Below, one piece after another: positions 41,786 to 52,195 of a DNA stretch of 64,000 nucleotides. The translations under genes and the position numbers were made by a program. The DNA comes from Holtermannia corniformis (Eukaryota; Basidiomycota; Tremellomycetes; Holtermanniales). The stretch spans positions 246,444 to 310,443 of the forward strand of contig BCIJ01000010.1 of NCBI GenBank assembly GCA_001599935.1. Direction: 5' to 3'. The notes beneath the pieces are model-generated. The model worked only from the letters and a program-made list of their open reading frames with translations, did no database searches and had not been told where the DNA came from. Every line of letters begins with the position of its first letter. Positions within the stretch are counted from its first letter, which is position 1.

Positions 41786-44700
41786 ATGGGACCGGTCTCA
41801 GACGAGAGAGCAAATTCAACACCGCCTATCAACGCCCTTGTGAGCAAGCTACAGTCGACGCTCGGATCACCACCGGGCCGTCCGAGCTCGACCCAGCCAC
41901 AGCCGCAGACGCCGAGAGTAGACGGGGCGGGAGATGGTCGAGCGAAGGGAAGAGCTCTGGGAATCAAGGATAAGCTTGTGAAAGAAGCGGCAGGCGTCGT
42001 CAAGCGACGAGATGGCGGTGTACTGGCTCGAGGGTGAGTGCAACTACCAGGACAGGCTTGAACGTGGGCGAAGCTGACTTCGGATAGTTTCATTCTTAAG
42101 ACTGGTGAGAATTGTTATTGAAGATCCTGAGTGTGAGAATTGACATCATCTGTCAGATCACTACCCGACGGGACGTGCGCTTGATCTGGACATTACCATC
42201 CAAGGTTGGTCCGTTTCGGTCAATTGCATTATAGGTTAACCTAACGTAAATGACTCAGGCGCTCCCAATTTCCGATGCCCCGATGAGGAGTCTCTCAACG
42301 TGTTTGGTGTCGCACAGCCAACGTTGCCAGGCCTCAAGTCGATCTTGACCATGCTACAATGCCAGCCCCCGGCCGTAGCCGGTTCGGGTATGCTGTCGCC
42401 GTCGACATCAGGCGAGCGTATGACGCCCAATCCAAGCTTCTCGCTTTCGCGCGAGGGTAGCAAGCCAAGGCGGACAAGTGTCATTGAGAGCGCTGTTCCT
42501 TCGATCGAGGAGCAAGGCCGGGTCATCTGGTTCAGTACTCGCGAAGAAACACTGAGTCAGTCTCCCATCACATACACAGGCTTGACCAAGGTTGACGACG
42601 ATAGTCTACTGCAACGGCCGACCCTATGTCCTCCGTGACGCCTCGGCAGCCCGCAACTCACTAGCGCTATCTGACAGAGCAGACAACCTGGAAGACATTG
42701 AGCGCCGTTTGAAGATTGACATCCTGCGCGAGGCAAGGCGTTACGGCGGCCTCATCCTTACGCACGACGAGCTTCAAGAGGGCGATATCATTGCGACTTG
42801 GGTCAGCGTCGATGAGCATAGCGTGCAGACGCCGCGAGAGCTGTACGAGAGCGTCAAGGCTGAAGGGTGGAATGTCGAATACCACCGAATCCCGATTGGC
42901 CCGGATCGCCCCATCGAGGTCTGTATCGCCGCTTTGGTCTGGTATCACTGAGAGCGCCGTGCTGACCATGCCTATAGGACAACTACCTCGATGCGTACGT
43001 CTCGGTCCTCAAGGATGTTGATCCCTTCAACTCGTCATTGGTGTTCAACTGTGGCATGGGTGTCGTGCGGAGTCAGTCTGCGTCTCATTCATCTGCCAAT
43101 GCTGATCATCTCGTAGCTACTTTTGCAATGGTCGCCGCGCTCCTCGTTCGGCGCAAGCAATACTTGATCAACGGCCTGGAGGACCCTTTCCCGTCAACAC
43201 AGGGTGCATCGGGACTAGCGACTGTAAGCGGTCATTGCCGCAGCTTCTCATCGTACTGATGACGGCGATAGCCACACCTCGGTGGGAGCCAGGCTGCGCA
43301 CTACCTCGAGCAAGCGACGCACCAGCAGGCACTCAACAAGAGTCTGCTGCGCGTCACAAGAGTGCTTGAGCGCAGTACGTCTACGATGTTGCTGCTACAT
43401 GCGCAGTACATGCTGAGCACATCATAGATCTCCATTCAAAGCACCCCTCATCCGCGACTGATCTGCTGTCTCGCTCGCCCCCACTTCTCGAATCCCTCCG
43501 GAAAGCGCATATGGGTAATTACTCGGTCGTGTTGTCTCTCCTCTCGAGTTTGGATAACGGACGTGAAGTGAAGCGCTTGGTCGACGCTTTGATCGATACC
43601 TGTGAGTTGACGCACTTCCTACGGTCATTGTGGCTGACGTGGTTCAGGCGACTCGGTCGTCAACCTCCGCGAAGCGGTCGTAGAACACCGTATCAAGTAT
43701 AGCGTGTCAACGATGGATGACAGGGATCGGCAGGTGTGGCTCGAGCGTGCATTGAGATCGGTTCGTGAACACCTGTCGACTGTTTCACTGTCACTAACCT
43801 TGGTTCAGCTCGAGCTCTATTTTGACCTGATTGTGTTCGCGAGCTACGTTGAGGAGGAGCAAGGTGGTAACACCGGCAAACGCTTCTCATCGTGGCTCAA
43901 GGCGAGGCCGGAGATCTACAAGTGAGTCAGCACCTCCTGGCGGTCACCCCTGACATGCATAGCCAAATCAAAGTCATGCGCCGACACGGGGGTGCTCGCT
44001 TGCACGTCTTTGCGCCAGTCAGTGATTTGTCCGCAATCTCACGAACGACGGGTACAGAGCTAGGTATGGGCACGCGATTCAAGGACGTGGATCTGCAAGG
44101 AGGAAAGGTGCTTGGCGATGAGTGGGCGGAGCACGTAGTGCGCGAGCGTGCTGGTATCATGTTGCGGGCATCGTACGTAGGACGCTTACGTATCGGTCAA
44201 TGCTGACAATTCGCCGACAGGACATTACTTGCAAGTACCCTTGTCTCTGATCTAGGGATCGTACTGACAGTATTTCACCGTAGAAATCTGATTTGTGGCT
44301 CGCCAAGAGTGCCTCATCTTCCGATGGTGTGCGCGGGGCTATTGGTTTCCGCCAGATCCCGGATGCGCCCATCTTTGCCACTGGACAGCCTACGCAGGAT
44401 GCAATCGGTCGTATCCTTAACGCAGTCAAGTCTCGTTCGCCGGCATCAAGTAAGGTCATCTGGGTCTGCCTGCGTGAAGAGCCGTTGGTGATGATCAACG
44501 GTGAGTTGTCCTAGTCTATGCCGCCTTTTGAGACTATCAATTGACAAGTTGCCGACAGGGTCACCATACTGCTTGCGGCGTGACAGCACCGCACTGAGAA
44601 ACTTGCGGGACTACTCTGGTGTTTCATCATCACGGCTTGAAGTGCTGGAGGACAGACTGAAGAGTGACGTTTTGAGCGAGATCAAGGCATTCCAGGGCAG

Positions 44701-47687
44701 GTTCGTGTCGTACACGCCTCGGGCCGCACAGCTGACGAGTAATGCAGGCTACTCCTGCACACGGAGACCGCGGATGGTTACGTCGCGCCAGTATGGGAGA
44801 GCGTCGACGATGACGAAGTCTCCTCATTGCGTGAAGTCATGGACAAGGTCAAGACGGTCTCCAAGGACGTTGATCTGTCATTCGTGCGCCTCCCAATCAC
44901 CTCAGAGTCGTCACCAGACGTGAGTCATAATGAATTCCGCCAATATTAAAGCTGAGTATGCCAGTTCCATGACATCACCGAGCTGCTCGAACTGTGCATC
45001 AACAACGACTTGGATCACACCGCCATGGTACTGAACGATCAACTCGGTCGCGGTCGCAGCACCAACGCTGCCGTCATCATCCTCTTGATCCAACGCTGGT
45101 TGACAAAGGGTCGCTGTACGGCCGAAGAGTTCCAAGCCTACGATCAGAAGCGGCGGAAGAGCGATGGTTGGAAGATCAGTTGGCAGATCATCAACAGCTG
45201 CTTGCGAGTGATCCGGAACGGGCTGGAAGTGAAGAGGGTACGTCTACCCCATTCATACCTTTGGACGCGCGGACTGATACGCTTCAGGTGGTAGACGAGG
45301 CCATTGATCGCAATGGCGATCACTTCAATCTACGAGACGCAATCGACGATATGCGCACACGGATAGACGAGGCCAAGGATGCAGAGACTAAGCGCAAGCT
45401 CACTAAAGAAGGTATGCGGCGACACCTTGCTCCACCAATCAGCACTAACGTTCGCAGGCCACAACTACTTGCGCAAGTACTTCCGACTGATTGTCTTCCA
45501 AGCCTACCTCGACGACACATCGCCCGATTCATTCGAGGACTCGTATACTTTTGAAGAGTTTGTCAAACATAGGCCAGGTAAGGCGCGTTCTCGACACGGC
45601 CGCAGTGCTTACTCTACTCGAAGTGTTCAAGACGCTGGAGAAAGAGCTGGACGAAGGTGGCGCCGCTGCCCTCAACCCTCTTGAGCGCATCGATCCTGCC
45701 GATGGCATGGCTGTGAGCATAGATGAGATACGGAAGTTCAATATTGGCTGACTCGGCCAGCTGCCCGATGAAGTCGACACAGTCGTTGCCAACCGAACAG
45801 GTGGCATTCTCTCTGCGCAGACTGTTTGTTTGGCCTTAGGATACCGTTCGCCGACTGACAAACCTATCAAAGATTCTCAAATCCGACTTCTTCTCTGGGC
45901 TTCAAAAACTCAGCTTACCAGAGTGCGTCACATAATGGGCGGCGAAAGTGACTCACTCGAATCAGACGTGTTGACGGCGCTGCCAACTATCGCCGTGCCC
46001 CACTTCTGCTACATCAGCGTGTGCCCACGTCATCGGTGGCATCTACTGGCGGGTCATATGCCGACGAAGCGGAAGATTCCGGTTATATTTACGGCACAGG
46101 GTGAGCCGGCAGACTGTTCGAGATATTCCCAGGCTGAACCAGATTTCAGTATGCCAAGCGCACAAGGGTCAGACTTTATGAGCTATGGCTAGGCCGGGGC
46201 TGAGGATGACGCAGGTTGCGCAATGCGCTGTCCAAGATGGGCGCTGACCAGAACGGGAAGCGCCGTATCACTTGGACATCTCTCCGTGAGGTAAGCAACA
46301 AGTATTAAAGTAAGAATGCCGCTGATATGTGGTCAGGAACCGGTTCTCGTCAGTGGATATATGAATACATAGAAGCAACAGCTGACAGGATGCGTAGTAT
46401 GTCAAGTCTCGTCCTCACGTGCTGCGCTTGGTGGACCGACCCTTGACAAACGTCGAGTGAGTGTTGTCGCTTCTTGAAAAGCTCAGCTGACCCTTTGACA
46501 GGACGACGGGTGTGAACGCAGCGGTCGTCGAGCGCATGGAAGAACAGCTCAAAGCGGATGTTCTGGCCGAGATGCGCCAAGACAATGGCCGCATCTTGCT
46601 ACATGACGAAATCGAGGTGAAGCCAGGGCACTACGAGATTGTCCCGATCTGGGAGACTATCAAGGAGACCGAGGTGATGACGCCCAAGGAGCTCTACAAG
46701 CAAGTACAAGCCGAGGGCTACCACGTTGACTATCGGCGAATTGCCATCGTAAGTTTGTTTGTCATTTATGGCCACAACTGAGCCCGTATCGTCAAGACGG
46801 ATGAGCAGGCTCCGCTTCCGGCAGCGCTTGCACAGGTCGTGTCACGCGTTGCGGGCGGTCTTCGTGAAAAGTCCGACTTCGTGTAAGTCAGGGAGCCGAG
46901 GTGTTATTGCTACTGACGGGCAACTGCAGCTTCAATTGTCAGGTGAGCACGCTAGAAAACATAGCGTCTGCGCCCTAACTTGACGCAGATGGGACGTGGT
47001 CGGACTACGACGGGTATGGCGGCGGCGTCACTGATTGCTACCATCGCATCAGAAGACATGGAGCAGATGGCCGGAGATGACGACGACGAGAAGTTCGCTC
47101 AGGAAGACGAGGAAGATCACGAGGCGGCTGTCTATCTGCGCGGTAAGGTCATCGTTTCTGATTGTTCCCAAAGGCTCAGAAGATCCTGCAGGCGACTACA
47201 AGCTTATCCTTCAGCTTGTTTCGGTCTTGTCCCATGGCAAGTGTAAGTTCGAATGGGGGCACATTGTTTGTCTTGTGCTAAAACGTCTCAGTGGCGAAAC
47301 GCTTGACTGATAAAGCTATCGATTCGATGGAGGGCGTACAGAACTTGCGAAAGGCCATTCACTCGTAAGCGGCCGTGATACGTGCCTCACATTGCTAACC
47401 GTGCTCCTAGCTTCAAGCTGCAGCTGGATGCGGCAGATCCATTGTCCGCCAAGTACAAGTCGACGCTCAAGACTGGGGTGAACTATTTGTATAGATGTGA
47501 GTCATCACCCCCTCCGCGCTCGACTGGGCCATTGACGTATTCGACAGACGGTACATTGGTGGTACTGGCAAACTTCCTGCTTGAAACCAAGGAGAGCGGC
47601 GTACCTGTCGAACAGACGGATTTCCCGGCGTGGATGACGGAACATCGCGAAATCCGATCAATCCTGAGCCGACGAACACTGGACTAG
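41786..47687 (+). CDS. Paladin-like phosphatase-domain protein with three repeats
   Basis: The protein is recognised as paladin-like (PALD1 and its fungal relatives, often labelled inositol hexakisphosphate-domain proteins) by three tandem units. Each has the pattern of a GxPxF-type entry region, ERLKxDxLxEA, LLxHxE and IWETV, and a CX5R-like loop. Unit 1 has YPTGRALDLDITIQGAPNF, VAQPTLPGLKSIL and the loop NCGMGVVRTT. Unit 2 has the loop NDQLGRGRSTN, where Asp replaces Cys (codon 45037-45039). Unit 3 has EEQLKADVLAEM, ETEVMTPKELYKQVQAEGYH and the loop NCQMGRGRTTTG. About 25 introns, most 45-50 nt, break the gene, including micro-exons at 42088-42104 and 46930-46942. It ends RSILSRRTLD. Whether it is catalytically active is unknown; animal paladin has been described as a phosphoinositide phosphatase. 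Confidence 0.82.
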
Positions 47688-47734
47688 CGCACCATCGCAT
47701 GGTAAACATAGAGTCTGTACATATGCATACAACA

Positions 47735-49911
47735 TCACGCCGGATACGCGTCTTTTGCTCGAAATACGAAAATCGTCTGACCCTCGCCGACTCCGACAAT
47801 CCATTTTGCGCCTCTTGGGCTGATGGCGCAAAAGCGGACGAACGCCTGTCCGCGGGCGACCGCCGTTTCTTTCAAAGACGGGCTGGCCCTCACTGCGGGC
47901 AACCAATTCGCAACCGTTAGGTTCCACGGCGTACGAGACACCTTCGCCTTGCGCGCAACCTCGGCTTCAACTTGCGTCAACTTGCGTTCCTTTTCCGGAC
48001 TGCTCTGGGGCGTTTCCGAGGATCCACCATCTTCGTCGTCCGAGCTGCAACCATCGTTGGTCCGTGGGCGAAGTGCCGTGATCGGCTGTGGTGGTAGCGC
48101 TTCCTCTGCCAATAGCAGATTGAACAGCAGGATTGATGGGCTGGGACCGTGCGGGCCACCGATGGCGATCAACGGTGCGTTGATAGCAGATGGCGATTCA
48201 ATCACATCAGGCGCGTAGATGTGATGCACGCCGAAGCGATGGTACCAGTGTGAGACTTTGGTGACGTAGGTTGCAATCTCCCGGAATGAGTCTACGTCAA
48301 GTCAGCGATTGCAGGAGCGACTGGTAACATGACAAACGTGAGCGATCATAGTCTGATCGAGGAGTCATGCCTGGAACAGCAAGTAACTGGCCCGGGACAA
48401 AGTATCGTGCTAGTCCTAGCCACTGCCATGTCTTGATGCTACTCAAGCCGCGACTGACTAGCACATCATCGCTAACCCTGCAACAGCGTCATCAGCGCGC
48501 CTCCCAAATCTTCGCGGCAAGCCCACTTACCAGGCAATACAATCCACAACGTCGGCGTGAATACGGTTGGTAGAGAAGCAGGGATACGGGACCAGGTGTG
48601 GCCGGTGGCCAGGTGGTGTCGGCGTGGGATCGGGTACGGGGTCAGGAAACGCAGGGAGCGACCAGATCTTGACAAAGTAGTCGGTTCCGCACGTCGCGAT
48701 TGCCTGGTGCGAGGGGTGCCATGCCTGGCAGAAGTGTCAATGACCAGCCACGTTCGTGACGGTGACACTGACCAGTCCCACAACCTTGCCTTGGTGACCA
48801 CCAACGCCCTCACCTATCAAGACGGCAACCACGACGCGGCCCTCATCCGCCAAGCCCATCGGGTAATTCTTGCTGTATTGGACCCCAGCAGGCGGCGCTA
48901 CCACCTCACTACCAAGAATGTTCCAGATCCGGACGGTCTTGTCGCCGCTCGCCGAAGCGAGGATATGTGGCGAGTGAGGTGAAAACTCCAAGCAGAGGAT
49001 CTCCTGCGATGGGAGTTGATAACTTCTTCCTTCCGTGGCTAGCATGAGGAACAGCTTACGTCGCCGTGACCTGCCATCACACGGATAATCTCGTTTGTCA
49101 CGACATCTACCAGGTAGATGAGTCCTTTTTGACCGCCGACAGCGACCAGAGGATGTCGCGTTTGAGGATTGATCGTCCAAGCTAGGTGGTACAGATCTTC
49201 GTCCTGCCCAGATGAGTCGAGTTTCTGTTCCGAGTGGTTCACAGACACACCTCGGGGACTTTGTACTCTGCAATGACCTGCCAGATATCATCATCGCTAA
49301 CACGAGCGACGAGCAGCTTGGCAGTCAGTACGTGAGCACCGACGCACAATATTAGTCAACGGACCCTTGTTCCGCCACATATCGCTACACAGTTCTCCCA
49401 TTCGTACGTCTCGTCGATGCTTTTGGGACCAGTGAAGGGGAAGAAGGCAACGCATCGGTAGGGGTTGAATGGCTGCTTGGACCTCGCTTTGCTGACATCT
49501 GTGTCCTGGCCAGCTTTGAGCCTCAACGAAGCAGTCGACAATCCTGACACGGTGACTGACCAGTGTCGTCGCAACATGCTCGTACCCATGCGGCGCCTTC
49601 TTGTTCTTCTTGTGCGCCCGTGGTGGTCGCTCCCACCACTTTGCTGGTTCAACGCCTTCTTCCGGCGAGTTCGAGCGTGTCGTAGTACTATGAGGTGACG
49701 CTGCCGAGACTGAAGACGTCGAGGCAGCCTCGTTGAGCCTCGAAGCGTGACTACGCATCTTTGGCGGAAGACGCGACGTCGAAGCGAGCGAAGTGGTTGC
49801 ATTCTCACACGTGCTGTTCACGTGTGCTGTTGGGATGTCCGTCGGGCGAACAAGCTGGTCCACTTCCTCCTCGTCCTCGCGCGAAGCGATCGGTTTAGCC
49901 ATCTCAAGCAA
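47735..49911 (-). CDS. EED/ESC-like WD40 protein, putative Polycomb PRC2 subunit
   Basis: The order of blocks follows EED: PFNPYRCVAFFPFTGPKSID with WENCVAICGG, then GQDEDLYHLAWTINPQTRHP and LVAVGGQKGLIYLVDVVTNE, then RVMAGHGD, LEFSPHSPHILASASGDKTV with RIWN, AWHPSHQAIATCGTDYFVKI, and FSTNRIHADVVDC. EED has matching [20 protein letters not shown]-type and FSTRDIH-type segments, as I recall the family. The last exon carries AFVRFCAISPRGAKWIVGVG and ends FRAKDAYPA. A low-complexity, Ser-rich N-terminal part with KWWERPPRAHKKNKKAPHGY precedes the WD40 core. The 5' exons are not resolved: ATG 49911 is one option, and an acidic frame up to 50066 could also belong. PRC2 writes H3K27 methylation in fungi that retain it. 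Another nuclear WD40 family cannot be excluded. Confidence 0.6.
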
Positions 49912-50465
49912 GCCGTTTCAAACAGATAGGGGTCGTCCCAGTCCGAATCGACGTCTGAGTCGTTTGCGGTTGAACGTCGTTGTTGTTCATCATCAGACTG
50001 CTCATCGTACCGACGGATCTCGTGTGCCGCACTGGTACACGCACTAGTCATAGCTCTCGACCGCAACAGACAGCCACATACGTCCTCGCCCGTGTTGTGC
50101 CCATCACACCCCAGAACCCAATCTCGACGCGTGAAACGCGTCGTGCACTTTGAAACACGGGGTAGCGTGACTGTCTTTTCGAACGCGCGTTTCGGGCCTC
50201 ACAGGCACCGTTCGATCGCCATGGCGTCCGGCACTCTTTGAGTCTGTAAACCAGCTTCAACGACGGTACCCTCAAACCCGTCGACGCGACTAATAGGGCA
50301 GTGCCCGGCACATACGCGGCTGTTGACTTTCCACCACCCCCTTCGATTTCGCTGTTGTTCAGCATATTCAGCATAGCTCAACCCTGGTGGTAGGAGCCAG
50401 CATTCACACTCATTGTCCCCTACACTCCTTGAATTTCATTCTTGATCATTACGAGCATTACTATC
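49912..50465. promoter_or_regulatory. Divergent region between the EED-like and CAP genes
   Basis: About 550 bp. An acidic minus-strand frame (DEQSDDEQQRRSTANDSDVD) at 49930-50066 could be a 5' exon of the EED-like gene. The rest, 50067-50465, shows only unconvincing minus-strand frames (for example from 50381). Both promoters should lie here. A CTCC/CATT-rich segment sits just before the CAP gene ATG. Confidence 0.35.
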
Positions 50466-51974
50466 ATGCGTTGGATATCGTTGATGGCTCTCACCTCGGC
50501 GACTGGAGCGCTCGCGGCGACGATCTCAGTCAACAGTCTCATCGGCATGGAGCGGCGCGCAGATGGCCACAGCTGTCTTCGTCGTAGAGGTGGCGGGCAT
50601 GCAGTCGTTAGCTCGCTAGACGAGTGTACAACAGTTTGCGTCAGTGCGGACGGGTGGTAGCTTCGATGGCGGATAACTAAGTGCTTGTAGAACGACTGGT
50701 TTGCGTCAAGTGCAACTAGTGTCAAGAGACGGCGCGGGACGACCGTCATCGACTTGGATGGCTGTCTTGGCCTTTGCGTCAGTGTTGGAAGATGCAGCGA
50801 CGAGCTGACGTGTGCAGAACGAATACTTTGTCGTCGAACCGAGCAGCTCGTCTGCACTCGCGGGACCGACTACTACCGAGGTCGTGACGACTACGACGGA
50901 ACAGGCTGCTACCGCAACTACAGGCATGTTTGGAGAAAGGCCGCAAGCATACACTGAGTACTTGAACTCAAGACCCAGAATCTCCAGCTAGCGCTACCTC
51001 TGCAAGCACGGACGCGCCCTCTACGTCAGAAGAGGCAGCACCGGTCACTGCGGTTGAGGAAGCTAGCTCGACAGCCGATGCCTTGCCGACGAATGTGTTT
51101 GCGCAAGACTTGGCCTCAAGCACAGCCGAAGAATTGAGCGCTGCTGGAGTGACCAGTACGGCTGAAGCGGCTCCAACGAGCGACGCCGCAACGACGACTG
51201 AGCCATCGACGACCTCATCAGCCGAGCCAGCTCAGTCATCGGCTGCTTCAGGTGGCGATGCTCCGGACGCGCTGGCGCAACAGTTTGTCGACTTGCACAA
51301 CCAGGCACGGGCAGAATACGGTGAGTGTTGCAGAGTGGGGGAGCCGCTTCCTAATTGACGGCTACAACTATACAGGTGCCGGTCCTGTCACTTGGAACGC
51401 CGAGCTGGCCGCATACGCTGCCAACGCTGCTACGAGCTGCAAAATGGAGCATACGTGAGTAACGTCACACCCTTTTGCATGTAAGATGGCTGAGCTTTGC
51501 AGCGGAGGCCCGTACGGGGAGAACCTAGCAGGGGGCTCCGGCACCTACGGAGCTCAGAATGCCATGAACGGCTGGATGGGTGAAGCCGGTGAGCATACAC
51601 CCAGCCCGCAGCCTCAGGCGGCTTCTAAAATTGCCCACGCAGGGAGCTACAACTACGCTGCTGCAGCATTCACGAGCGGTGCTGGCCACTTTACGCAGGT
51701 CGTGTGGAAGGAGACTACCGGTCAGTCGATTTCCTGACAGTCGTAGCCGAGGCAGTCAACTGATCAATCTGATAGAAATTGGCTGTGCCATACAGGAATG
51801 TGCAGCCGGTACTCTATTCGAAGCCGGATTCGGCTCTTCACAATATGTCGTTTGTGAGTGGATCTGGGCTTCATGGTATGAGGTGTAGCAAACGCTGACG
51901 TCCGTTCAGGCGAGTACAAGGTCGCTGGCAACTTGGCCGGCGCCTTTACGGCTAACGTTGGCGTGAAAATTTAG
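50466..51974 (+). CDS. Secreted CAP-superfamily protein (PRY1/PR-1-like)
   Basis: CAP proteins (yeast Pry1-3) bind sterols and lipids outside the cell. The start at 50466 gives MRWISLMALTSATGALAATI, a signal peptide. A long Ser/Thr/Ala-rich linker follows (STADALPTNVFAQDLASSTA, TSDAATTTEPSTTSSAEPAQ), presumably O-glycosylated. The CAP domain begins DALAQQFVDLHNQARAEY and continues GPVTWNAELAAYAANAATSC, GGPYGENLAGGSGTYG, GHFTQVVWKETT and CAIQECAAGTLF, with the family's His/Glu cavity residues (H in HNQAR-type position replaced context noted by eye, E in YGENL, H in GHFTQ). The last exon ends FTANVGVKI at 51974. Introns near 51319, 51453, 51588, 51719 and 51854 are short. The first 250 bp are less certain in frame. 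Candidates for effector or sterol-export roles are inference. Confidence 0.82.
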
Positions 51975-52195
51975 CACATCTCATGGATCCTCTTCTTCAC
52001 TGAGCCTTGAAGGCTGGGTTGCGTTCACAGGCTTGATGCATCCTATCGTCGTATACTGCAGCATCAGGCACAAAGGCTTTCCCACACTAATCGTAGTGCA
52101 TGGGGTTTGCGGTGCTACTTGGGAGCGAATGTCTTGCTTGTTTGGCTGTACTGTCAGGCGTCACTACAAGTCTACAATAACACCAAGTAGGCAAG
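51975..52195. other. Short intergenic region before WDR70
   Basis: 221 bp between tandem plus-strand genes. It holds the CAP gene 3' end and the WDR70 promoter. Nothing else is seen. Confidence 0.35.

Noticed and set aside
49356..49808. Arg-rich minus-strand frame leading without an intron into the EED-like core
   Set aside because: Its residues (runs of Arg/Ser/Leu) look like an off-frame reading of the Ser-rich coding stretch in the neighbouring frame. I could not place the exact splice, so only the core is claimed.
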